A DNA stretch of 64,000 bases from Zelopaecilomyces penicillatus (taxonomy: Eukaryota; Ascomycota; Sordariomycetes; Hypocreales; Pseudodiploosporaceae), in contig VCCP01000007.1 in the NCBI GenBank assembly GCA_005765155.1, forward strand, positions 1,877,501 to 1,941,500. The letters run 5' to 3'. This document shows positions 21,182-31,918 of this stretch, one piece after another. Every line of letters begins with the position of its first letter. The first letter of the stretch is position 1. The notes below the pieces were generated by a model that was given only the letters and a program-made list of their open reading frames with translations, ran no database searches and was not told where the DNA came from. A program made the position numbers and the translations under genes.

Positions 21182-24070
21182 CTACTCAATCACAATATCC
21201 TCCCCTAACCTCCGCAGCGGCAACCGTCCCAACAGTCCATCCAGCCGTCCGCTCCGCCTCGTCACATCTTTCGCATCCTCCGGAAACGCCATCCGCATCC
21301 TCCCCACGCGCTCCCACGTGGCCGCGCCGCCGTTGTTGCCGCCGATGCTACGGCCCGTCCGCTCCACCACCAACAACAGCACCGTTGCCTCCTCGACGAA
21401 CCATAGCACTGTCATCTGCTCGCCGCGCGCGTGTCGCTCAATGTACTCGCGGATACTCGATGGCCCTGCTGGTGCTCCTGCTCCTGCTGCGGCCGGTGCT
21501 TGAGGGGTCGCTGGTGTTTCCGTCCCTCGGCCCACACTCATGCGTACATCGACGCTCAAGTCGTTGAAGATCCAGCCTCCTCCGCCCGGTTGTGTCCGGG
21601 CCTTAACCCTATCTAACACCAGAGGGTCCGAAACGCGCAGCATATACCGCGCAGGTGGGAAAAACGGAGGCATACCGCCATGACTTCCAATATCACCACC
21701 ACCACTACCACTACCAAAGTCATACGCAACTTTCCCGTCTGGCCATAAAAGCTCCATTTCTGGCGAATACGTCCACTGCATAGACGACGCCTCATTGCGC
21801 GTCAACTGCGTCGCACTCACATAGTGATGGTTCAACACCTTACGACTCCGCGCTTTCCCCTCCGGATCCGCCACCACCACCGACGAAAAGAGCTCCACGG
21901 GGCCGGACCACCCTGCCCATGTCCAGCTCGGCAGATGCGGTCTCCTCCGGGCAGCTGCGGAACCTCCCTTGTGGTGCCAGAAGCTCGTCGATAGAGCAAA
22001 GATATGGCGGGTTCGAGGGGCTGTTGGGGTGTTATCAAGGGGGCCTTCTGTGTCGGCGCCAAGAGAAGGGATCAGCAGCTGTGGTGTAGGCTGTGATGTT
22101 GTTGGAGACGGTGCCCAGATGGAAATGCCCACTAGATCGGCCAGCTTGCCCATTCCCAGGGTGCTAACCAGTCGCCGTGACACACCACGGAACGCACTCA
22201 GCGAGTCTTCATCAAACGTCAACTGTCGACGTGTGTAGTTGACGACATGCTGATCCGCCTCACGAAAGATACTCAACGTGCTCGTCGCCGTAGCATCCAT
22301 TTCTTTACCAGAACCAGCACCACCACCACCCCAGCTCGTCAGCTTCAACCTCCTCCACTGCTCCCAGCTACCATCCATATACGACACGCCATTAAACAAC
22401 CCGGGTCGCACAAAGTCACACATACGCTGCTCTACCGGATCGTGGTAAAACGTCAGAGGTAGCACCAGTGTCTCTGGACACGCCATACCACCACATTCCC
22501 AGTAAATTTGCTGATCCGTAAACACGAGGCGTCGGCGGGCGAGTAGTCCCTCTTGGTATGTCCAGCCGCGGGAGTACCAAGTAGACGCCTTGATGAGCAG
22601 CCGCGGGTCCTGTAGACTAGATACGAGTGTGACTCGAGAATTGGGGAACCGGTATTTAGGCTGCACAGGTCGTGTTGTTGACCCAATGCCAGGAAGGCCA
22701 TGCATAGCGTCCTCGCCACAGGCTGCAATGATAGTGATGACAGCGCCTTCGTAAATCTCATCCATGCGCTCAATCTGCACATTCTTCTCATCAGGTTGAG
22801 AATCGTCTATACACATGCGATCCACCCAGAGATAGCGAAATCCAAGATCCCTCGTCACCGCCGCCGCATCCCTCACCACCCGCGGCCACGTCTCTGTCGT
22901 AGGACTGCCCCAGACGTAACTCAGCGCCACATACTCTTCCCTAATAGATCGACTCACAACCTGCGGAGGTACCTGCGTACAGTCGATGAGCCGGAACGCC
23001 TCCATCTCTGCAACCAGGGGCTGGCGTCCGCAGCGGGTATGGTGATTACCTTCGCAAAAGTTCAACCACTCCCGCACGACACCTAGGTCGACGTTGCGGC
23101 CGATTTCGCGGCCCCATATGCCCTTGTCTATTCGGGCTTCGTCTTGAGATGGGCGTGGGGAGGGTCTGGGTGATGGACGGGGAGACGGACGCGGTGAAGG
23201 GCGTGGTGAGGGACGAGGAGATGGGGATGGGGAAGGAAGTCGCTCGGGTGTCATGTTACCGACTCTGCCTCTAGGACCATCAATAATGAACTCCGGCTCC
23301 GGCTCCGGCCGCGTCCTGAAAAGCGCACCAAACTCCCGGAACCATTCAGCGTCGATATCAGGGTTCCGCGCCCCAGGCACTTGCGACTTGGAAACAACGG
23401 TAAGAAAAGCCGGACTAATCCCCTTGGCCCTCCCACCAGCCGGATGCTCCAGATGATACATCTTGGTTGAATCAACCAAATAGCTTGTGTCACGACTGGA
23501 CATTCCCAGCAGCGAGTATTCGCTCGGGTCACCGCCAGCCCTTCCATTCACGGAAGGGGGCACATGGACATCCCAAAAGAGTTTACAGAGAGGACACGTC
23601 GTCGCCCAGCGGTTCTCCTCTAACCCCTTGAGCCGAGCCAGGAAATACTCACGCTTCTCAAAGTCATCCGACGTGCCCGGGTTGACAGCTCTCGCAAAAG
23701 TAACGTCGACTTCGTCCAGCGTGTCGTCAATCTCAAGGGCTAAACTAGCGCAGGCGCTGCACAGTGCCGGGTCCCTGGTCGGCAGCCCCATGGCAGAGGC
23801 CGGCCGAGACCCGGGGCGCGAGGACGGCGTTGTACCACTGCCTCCGCCGCCGCCGCCGCTACCGCCAACGTCCGAGTGCGCCGAGGGACTGCGGCTGCTC
23901 TGTCGACTAAGTCGGCCCATGAGCGAGCGCCGACGGGGGACGCTGCCATCGTCGCTTGGCGACTCCACCGTCAGGTGCTGCATCATGTTCTTGAGGGGGT
24001 TCTTGGACCGCCGCCTCTCTAGGACCGGTCTCTCGGCCGCCGGGGCCTCCGGCTCCAGATAACCCGCCAT
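21182..24070 (-). CDS. HET-domain (heterokaryon incompatibility) protein
   Basis: A single minus-strand exon of 962 residues. The start MAGYLEPEAP at 24070 is preferred; an upstream ATG at 24238 would add only Asn-Gln-Pro-Thr repeats read from the TTGG microsatellite. Residues 1-95 are basic and Ser-rich. A Cys pair region follows (CSACASLALEID at about 103 and WATTCPLCKLFWD at about 155), as in many HET proteins. A PSPR minisatellite lies at about 278-304. The HET domain spans about 377-535 with its three hallmarks: YVALSYVWG, then FRYLWVDRMCIDD with MDEIYEGAVITIIAA, then WYSRGWTYQEGLLARRRLVFT. HET domains trigger cell death after fusion of genetically different hyphae, through TIR-like chemistry or assembly, together with a partner allele. 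The roughly 430 residues after the domain are probably the variable recognition or regulatory part. No NLR or partner gene is adjacent. Confidence 0.93.
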   Translation of the reverse strand: MAGYLEPEAPAAERPVLERRRSKNPLKNMMQHLTVESPSDDGSVPRRRSLMGRLSRQSSRSPSAHSDVGGSGGGGGGSGTTPSSRPGSRPASAMGLPTRDPALCSACASLALEIDDTLDEVDVTFARAVNPGTSDDFEKREYFLARLKGLEENRWATTCPLCKLFWDVHVPPSVNGRAGGDPSEYSLLGMSSRDTSYLVDSTKMYHLEHPAGGRAKGISPAFLTVVSKSQVPGARNPDIDAEWFREFGALFRTRPEPEPEFIIDGPRGRVGNMTPERLPSPSPSPRPSPRPSPRPSPRPSPRPSPRPSQDEARIDKGIWGREIGRNVDLGVVREWLNFCEGNHHTRCGRQPLVAEMEAFRLIDCTQVPPQVVSRSIREEYVALSYVWGSPTTETWPRVVRDAAAVTRDLGFRYLWVDRMCIDDSQPDEKNVQIERMDEIYEGAVITIIAACGEDAMHGLPGIGSTTRPVQPKYRFPNSRVTLVSSLQDPRLLIKASTWYSRGWTYQEGLLARRRLVFTDQQIYWECGGMACPETLVLPLTFYHDPVEQRMCDFVRPGLFNGVSYMDGSWEQWRRLKLTSWGGGGAGSGKEMDATATSTLSIFREADQHVVNYTRRQLTFDEDSLSAFRGVSRRLVSTLGMGKLADLVGISIWAPSPTTSQPTPQLLIPSLGADTEGPLDNTPTAPRTRHIFALSTSFWHHKGGSAAARRRPHLPSWTWAGWSGPVELFSSVVVADPEGKARSRKVLNHHYVSATQLTRNEASSMQWTYSPEMELLWPDGKVAYDFGSGSGGGDIGSHGGMPPFFPPARYMLRVSDPLVLDRVKARTQPGGGGWIFNDLSVDVRMSVGRGTETPATPQAPAAAGAGAPAGPSSIREYIERHARGEQMTVLWFVEEATVLLLVVERTGRSIGGNNGGAATWERVGRMRMAFPEDAKDVTRRSGRLDGLLGRLPLRRLGEDIVIE
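23155..23237 (-). repeat. 12-bp coding minisatellite (PSPR units)
   Basis: About seven imperfect copies of a 12-base unit encode the Pro-Ser-Pro-Arg run just before the HET domain. Copies differ at third positions. Confidence 0.85.
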
Positions 24071-24138
24071 AGCTAGGGTTCGGGGATTGACCTGGGTTAA
24101 AGTAATATCGTGTTCTTGTGAGTAGGTTGGGGTTGTAC

Positions 24139-24194
24139 GGTTGGTTGGTTGGTTGGTTGGTTGGTTAGCTGACTGCCTCTCTCTCTCTCTCTCT
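24139..24194. repeat. TTGG tetranucleotide and CT dinucleotide repeats
   Basis: Seven TTGG units (24139-24166), then nine CT units (24177-24194), lying 70-125 bases before the HET start codon on its transcribed side. Confidence 0.9.
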
Positions 24195-27100
24195 GATCGA
24201 CACGCTTTCTTCTCCTTGGTTCTACCCCAACAAGGCAAAAATCCAGAAGTTCGCCGTCGGCAAGATAGAAAATGCAGTCATTCACCCCTCTCTCTCTCCC
24301 AAAAAGGAAAAAGCAGGAGAATACGGCAAGGTGTTACAGAGTATTTTGCCGTAAGATTTCCCTTTCCCAACGTCGCAATCAAAAAAGAAAATAAAAAAGG
24401 ATTTTTGTAACACTCAGGTAAAATTGTCCGGTCCAACCCCTCCTTTCCGTCAAATTAGATTCGGAGTCTACAAGGAAGGAAAAACTCCTGGCCCCAACGC
24501 ACGTCAGAGTTACTTCCCGCACTCTGCGTCGTCTCACACCCCAAGGGGGGGCAATAAAATAAGAATAGATAAGGGAAAACGTTGGTACCGGAGGCAGTAC
24601 AACTAAGGAAGAGAATAATGAGAAGAAAAAAAAAGGGTCTGCGGTTCGCCAGAAGGAAATAAAAAAAATTGGCGAGCCCACTTGCTTCCGCTTGAGGAAA
24701 ACCCCCCCCCCTCTATTCCCGTTGGAATCCCAGGGTCTTTTCTGGTTCGTTTCGTTTCGTTTTTTTATGGGCTTTTAGGTTCGTCACGCGGGTCGACGTT
24801 AGGCTGACATTGACGAAAGAGAGAAAAATGAAGAAGGTAACCCCGATAGCCTGCAAATTCTCTGCCGTCGTTCCGTTCTCCCGCTCTTTTTCTGGGGGGA
24901 GTGTGTGAGCACGGGACACACGGCGAATCTCACTCTCACTCTCTCTATCCGTGTCTCTCGTTTCCTTCACGTTCTTTGTTTCTTTTTTTCTTTGTTGCTC
25001 CCGAAAAGTTTAAAATAACAAGAGAACAATGAGAATAAGAAGAGAGAGAAAAAAGGAAAGCCTAACGGTGAATGGCCATGTGGGATATTATTGGAGACAA
25101 CGAAATGTGTACGTAAAGACGGTAAGAAAGAAGAAGAAGAAGAAGAACCCCACCGCCGAAATTCAGGGTTCGGGGAGTAGAGTTGTGAGATTATGACCCG
25201 CAGGCAGAGAAGCGGTGTCCATCCACTCGGCCGTGATAGATCAGATTTTTTCGGCCGGAGTGCGTTTATGTTAAAAAATTGTCTGTGGAATGAAGACAAT
25301 GAATCTTGGTGGTGCGTGGTGGTTGTTCTTGTGTGAATGTTCTCTCTTCTCCTCTTTGGTTGGGCGTGACGTATGGTCGCGTGTTGTCTCCATGAGGCGC
25401 CACACAGCCAAAAGGTCGGGCCGCCCGGCAGCCATCCTCCGTTCTGGTGAGGCTTGGCTGTGGCGCAGGCATTGTGTGTATGCGCCACTGAGAATTGCCA
25501 CTGCAGCCCACTGTTAGCTGTCACTGTTAATTGTCGGGTCACTATTGTCACTACTGATAGATGCAACTACAGTCCTTCATCCGAGTGGGTTGTCTTTCCT
25601 TTCAACGGCACAACATCACCAATGCGGAGACACCCACTTTAGTTTTAATCTTGCGTAAATAGAAAGATGCAGATATAACGGGAATCACTTTCCTGTTGTT
25701 GGTTCGCCGCCGTAGAATTAATAAAAATAGGCATTGATCACGGACAGGCGCTCATCATAGCTGCTAAGACGGGATGCAGGCAGATTGCACTATAGAATGT
25801 TTAGGTGGGGGTCGGCCGTTGCTTGCTGTGCATCAACCCATCAGCAAAACTACATGGGCATCGTATCATTGTAGTCCATTATGACGGTGATTTTGAGAAT
25901 CCGATGTTTATAGTATCTGAATATTATTATAGCAACGTGATTTCATACAGGTCATTGTCGTATGACAAGTCATTTTGATTCATATTTCTCCCAGTAGTTC
26001 ATCACGTCAAGCATCTGTGGCCAGCAGCCGAGCTCACAATCTAAATCTCAAAACGCGACATTTTAATCCGTACTTCAGGCAATACAAGAAAAGTAGGAAG
26101 AATACCAAAAACAATGTAGAAATTTCATGATAATTGATAGTTCCATTCACAAAAAAGTTCAATTACCATTCATCCACGTACACCAGTCCGAAAACTTGCC
26201 TCCGGTGCACCAAAATCGAAACTACAGGGTAGGCTCCCCAGCTGATCCCACCGGCCCGACACTCCATCAGCTCTCTCTATCATCACTCACGTCCATCTAT
26301 GCACAACATGAATACCAGAGCAATCACAATCACCTCACAATATCATCATCTCCCAGCAATGTCCGTGCCGTCAGCTGTGATAGTGGCGACACCGGGTATT
26401 CGGAATCTAGGCGCCCCATCCTCGATCGTTCTACTACGACACACTACATTACATTATTCCCTACTAATTACCATACAAACACAGACACAGATGCTCCCGG
26501 AATGCAACTGTGACGATCGAAGTTGCACCTGCATGTCCAAGGAAATTGGCATCATCACCAAAAGGTTGTGTGTGATATCACCATCCCACACCCCCCTTTT
26601 TTTTTTTTCCTCTTCATCTTGCGCTTCCTCGGTTCGGTTCGGACAACCCATTCTAATGGTCGCATCTCCCACCCCCAGCTCTTCTTTTTTTTCACTGCAA
26701 GATTATTATCTTCATCACCTCCGCAAGTTTTGCCCCCCCTTGTGAAACATATCCAAAGAGGACCCTTCGCGTGGGTTCGTCGCGAGCTCCCGTTCTTTGC
26801 CATCTCCCTTGACAGCAACCACCCCCTCCCCTTGATGGCAAGCTAATCAGTGTAGGTACCTGGACTGGTGCTGGTGCTGGTTTCCTTCGGCGGGAAAAGC
26901 ATATTCGCAATACTAAAGATGATTCATCCCCTATCATGTGGCCCCAATCTGAGTCCCCCCATGGTCCAACGAGGATACAGAAGACATGCTACACTGTTTC
27001 TCTCCCCATGCCCTAGTTAATAATCCTATCCCATTTCATTAGCATCAGCGTAATCTGCAGCGAAATTTGCCTGGTCTAGGAATCTCTTCAGACTGATTGG

Positions 27101-29857
27101 ATTCTAGGCCGTCTGATCCTTTCCCTCATCTGTCTCCCTACCTTTACTGGGACCCTCATCTGTAGCTAGAAACCCCAGTCTCCGGCGCCAGCTATCCTAG
27201 ACTCCCGCCGCTGGCCCTGTTCCATCCATGCAATAGAATTTTAATTATGCAGACTGGTTTGTTTGGTAGCAGATCTTTAGATCAAAGGGATGCAGGCGGT
27301 CGATCCAATTCGACAGTTCACTGACACGCCGGCCCGAACTTTGTTTGTTTTGGTGTGTGCTCACTCATCTCCAAGCTGGACACTTTTCATCTTGAGTTCC
27401 AAACGCCGAGTCATTTGCCTCCTATGCCAACGTGGATGGGTAGAACGAATGAGATAGCCTGTAGGGGAGCCAAATGCCAGTTGGCATTCAGCCCGCACAC
27501 ACACACAGACAAGGGAAAACAGCAAATACCGCAACGCCTCTCAAGGGAGGGCGCAGCTTTCATTATTCTTTTCGCTCATCTACCAGCCTAACAAGGGCGA
27601 GAGATCAACCAGCCTGCGGCGGCGCATTTACGGGCGAGCACAAGCCTCAGCGTCAGCCGGCCATGGATCGGGGCGCTCGTTTACACAAAATAAAGCCCGG
27701 GAGTACAATAGCAGAGGGATGATGATGATGACGATGATGATGCCAATAATACATTTTGCATGCACGTAGCATACCTCGCACAAACATAATTGTACGTGCG
27801 CATCCTCCCGGTGTTGGCGTGGTATAATAATGACCGCCCAGACGACGTCAGCCGTGTGCACAAACACACACCCGTCAGATTATATTTGCCGGCATAACCA
27901 TGATAGCCATGACATAACAGAGCAAATCATTGCCCCAGTTTCTCAGCCATTGTTTAGTAGCTGAGAAGTATCCCCTTGGCAGTCAGATCCATCCCTCCTT
28001 TGCACTCCATGCAAGCAGCAACGTAGGAAGCCACCCGAGTAGGAGTTAGCATGCACGCCAAAAAGAAAACAAGCTAAGCCCGCTCTCGAACGACGCCTGG
28101 CGCTTGTGGCTTGCATCCATCGTGTAACGGTCGGTCATGTTTCTTTTCTTTGTTTTTTTTTTGTCGGACGACCCATTCCGAGGCTACATGCATGACAATT
28201 TTATTGTGTGGTGGGCTCGTTCCATGGCCAGTGGGGAAAGAAAAAGTACGTAGAAGAGAAAGGAAAAGCAAGAGTTGGAGAAAAAAGCAAAGACTTGATG
28301 TAAGGGCTAAGGAACGAACGCCCCCCCCCTTGGCGTAACCAACGAAGCATTGACACGAGTAAATCTCCGTAGTCCTAATGGTCCAATCGTCGATACGCCA
28401 GGAACAATCAAGCTGCACGCATCCATCCCAGGCATTGACCGCCAGCGGACCACCTATTGAGGGTCAGAAAAGCAAACGGACGTGGGCTTCTCATCTCCGT
28501 AATACGGTGGTTCCTACTTTTTTTTTTAGACTTCGTTTTTATTTCTGCCACTATTGGCTTGCCCAGCCCTTCAGTTATCAGGCGGTCTGCAGGGCGAGCA
28601 GGATGAGGCAGTAGTTCAGTGTAGTGTATAATTAGTGAGAAAAGAGTCTGGTGGCTCATTGCCACTTTTACCAAAACGGGAAACCACGCAGAGAAAGAAG
28701 TGGTTTGATACATCTCACCCTATTGTTGGTGCTTCAAGTCGGACACTTTTTCCCTTGCTTCAAAGCTCCAGACCAGTCTGTTGGAGGGGCAAAACACCAA
28801 AAAGAGTTCGAACCAGGGCAAAGGGTCTGTTTGGCATCTGGCGCACTCTCCCAAAATAGGAATGGTGATGACTCGGAGACCTCCCAGGAACGCCACGACG
28901 GCGATGTAGCGTTGAGGGCGTTAAGGGACGCGGTTTTTTGCACACCGATGCTCCGGGAGTGGAATGCCCATTTGGGAGACTAGGAAAGCCAAGCCAGGCC
29001 AAACCAAGCCAAGCGTGTAATACAATTGATACCTGGATGGTGCTGGAAAGCACGCAGCATTTGGGGACGAGGAAACTGTACTCCTACCTGGTGGCATGTC
29101 ACCGCAAAGGGGAGAGGCGGACACTAGCAGGGTAGCACTGGACAAGTGCCGATGCGAGACAGCCTTGGCAGCCACCAGATGTTCGAAGAGGTGAGAGAGA
29201 GCAAGCTCCAGTTTCGGCCATGAATGATAGGCACGATTGATGGTCAGCTATGGAGTCATGGATGTTAGTGTGAGTTAGCCAACTGCGAGAAGCCTGAGCT
29301 AAGCACAGAGCCGCCGATGGACCGAGGGCGCGGTCGGTGACAGGGGCGCGCATGCACACACAAACACGCAGCCATTGGGCAGGTGTACAGATAACAGATG
29401 TGACACGGCGATGTTACAGCGCGATGCTGCAGATGGCGTATGTATGTAGGTCCAGGGGGGTTGGCTCAGCCGGGCATTGAACGACAAGGAAGGACTACGG
29501 CATACTACAAGCGATTATACCTACTGCTGTGCAACCGTGGGACAAAACAAGCTTCAGCAGCAGGTTTTGTCTTGGGGGCATTGGATGAAAGCTTCCATTT
29601 GCTTGGGCAGCAGAGATTGGGAGTCGCCATATTGGGATGCTCCCACACAGACACACTCACACCCCACAAATATCGCGGGGAAGGCGGACCGGACCGGGAT
29701 GTTTTCCTGTGCTACGCCGTAGTAAGTAAATGGCACCAGCCAGCGCGCTCCTTCGTAAGCAGAGCCATTGGGTGGGTTTGGCCGGAGCTCGCTGGTTTTT
29801 ATTGACAGGGAAGGGTAATAATACGATACTCGCCTTGCATAGCTGGGTATTAGTTAC

Positions 29858-29873
29858 TGTACTACGTAGTACA
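29858..29873. repeat. 16-bp perfect palindrome
   Basis: TGTACTACGTAGTACA is its own reverse complement. Related TACGTAGTA words occur at 19691, 30754 and 58639. Confidence 0.85.
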
Positions 29874-31764
29874 TATATGTACCAGATACAGCTAGATAGG
29901 CACAAAATCAAATAATACCTACCTAGCCATAGCCGAAGACCCGAGATCGTCTGTAGATTTATGGGTCAGAGTAGTGATTAGTGCCTGAATAGTTACAGGC
30001 ACCAGAAATGCGCTTGTGAGTAGTAGTTAATATGGCTTAACGAGCTGACGCTTGAGCTGGATAATACGCCGCATTTGAATGCTGATCCTACTATCAACGT
30101 GTCAGATTTTCGGTCCTGATGAAGCAATATGGCAGTGATGGATCGTATTGCATCTGAAATGGGTAATTGTTGATAGGATAGGTGGCGGTATTTCACTGTA
30201 AATGCTGCACTTGTAGGGTAGCCGCAGGAGGATGCAGCCCTGGCCAGAAAGCTGAGAGAGAGGCAGGGGAAACAGAGGCGTGGTGGGCTGTCACCTCATC
30301 TCGCCTACCCGCTTCAGCCCGCCGATCCACAATCTATGCATCTACTATACACATGTATAGTATGTGAAGGAATTAATATCAATCGCTGTACACTCCATAA
30401 TTACTCACTTGTACCGGCATTGTTATACAGAAACAGACAGGCAGGCAGGCAATCACGGCAGCTAAATGACAGACAAACATCGGTATTGCAAGTGGCAGGG
30501 GAGAGATGTGCCATCGTGGGTTGCCATTGTGCTACATTGATGCACCAGGGCTCAATGCTACAGCGTTCCAGCCAGCTACAATGTCGTTCCAGGGCAGGTT
30601 CCAGGGCATGTCACCGGCAATCGGGGGCCAAGGCCGGGTACCTGTCGGGGCTGGAGCAGATCGCCAATCAACACGCAACCCACTTGTGCAGCCGGCACCC
30701 GGGCTGCATTAGCACATCATCACACACATATGCTGTGCGTGCAATGAATACAGTACGTAGTATGCGTTCATAGCACATTCCCTTCACACCGGATGGAGGG
30801 AACCAGTCGTCCCACAGACACGGGTGATGATGATTTCAGATACTCCGTACCATGCTGTTGGCTAATTAGGCATTGACTGTTGGAGTTAGCTAGGTCTGTA
30901 CTCCGTACCTGTTGGAGGTTGCAGTGCCTGGAATAGCATTCCATCCCATCGCACCTGCCCAAACGCAGTGTCGGGACAATAAAGGGTAATATCAGCACGT
31001 GCGCTAAGAACAGGCAGGGCAGGCGCAGCTGGGAGCACCAGTCCCCTAACGGCCTAGATGGCAGGTGCGCTGCTAGTTGTACACTGCTGGCAAACTCGAC
31101 GTCCACCACCACCACCACCACCGCCTAGATTTTCTTTTTCCCACATTCGCAGCAAAACACCATCGCCGAGAGGGAGCCACCAAAATCCCAGGGTGCCTGG
31201 CCCCTCCCCCCTCCAAACCTCCCCTTGCCATATCCGTCCGATTGGGGCTGCCCGGCAAGCGGCCATTGGTGGCTTTGAGACATTGGCAACTGGGGGGCGA
31301 TTTGGACAGGGCCGCAATCTCCTCTCACCGGCGGGTTCTTGCGAGTTCCATCCCAGATCGCTACCCCTGAGACAGGTTATTTGCAGCTTTGACCCTTTCT
31401 ACTCCAGTCGAGTTTTCTTTTTCGCTCAAGGGGCCGGCCAATGAACGTTGAACTGCATTCTGATAGACAGGGCTGAGGAGACGACAGCCACAGGCATGCA
31501 CTACGCCCGGCCGATCCAGAACAATCCCGCCCTTGAGAGAGACGCCAGGTTGTGTCCCCTGCTCCTGGAGTCATGATGAGCAAGGACGCGCGAGTTGACA
31601 GGCAGGCAGACAGGCAAGAGGGGGAGGGCGGCGACGATGCATGGCTCTAGGAACAGAGGGGTGAGAACAAGCTATGCCATGAGAAGCGGACGACAATGCA
31701 ACGCCCCTTTGGATGGGCAAAAGACACTGGCCAGATAGGGTCACAGAGACAAGCCGCGATCCAT

Positions 31765-31772
31765 TATAAATA
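31765..31772 (+). promoter_or_regulatory. TATA box of the polyhydrophobin gene
   Basis: TATAAATA, 154 bases before the ATG at 31919, followed by a CT-rich stretch and a leader of plausible length. Strong TATA boxes fit highly expressed hydrophobin genes. Confidence 0.6.
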
Positions 31773-31918
31773 ATCGAGCAACGTCCGTCCAGAAATAGAG
31801 AAATCAGCACTCAGCCCATCACAGTCATTCGCTCAAGGACAATCGGGTCCTCCAGTACACTCTTTTTCAGTCGTTTTCTCCTTGCACCCTAATCTAATAG
31901 GAGTCGTTTTAATTAATC

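Larger units (their letters stand above)
24071..31918. other. 7.8 kb gene-free region upstream of the polyhydrophobin gene
   Basis: I find no credible gene over this length. All frames are short, overlap on opposite strands or encode low complexity. Near the HET gene it has a TTGG repeat (24139-24166) and a CT repeat (24177-24194), probably in the HET leader. Further on are GAT repeats (27719-27740), a CCA run (31100-31123), a 16-bp palindrome (29858-29873) and TACTCCGTA words (30841, 30899). Base composition looks ordinary rather than AT-rich, so it does not look like the decayed repeat DNA at 36-41 kb. It could hold a long regulatory region or noncoding transcripts. Confidence 0.45.

Noticed and set aside
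24071..24238. N-terminal extension of the HET protein
   Set aside because: The added residues are Asn-Gln-Pro-Thr repeats translated from a TTGG microsatellite, so it is leader rather than protein.
24967..25566. 199-codon minus-strand frame
   Set aside because: No domain, low-complexity C-terminus (poly-Ser and Phe-rich), overlapping frames on the other strand; no start context or splice support.
28795..28870. Possible tRNA on the minus strand (GGTTCGAACTC)
   Set aside because: Only the B-box-like word is present; no stems or A box can be formed.
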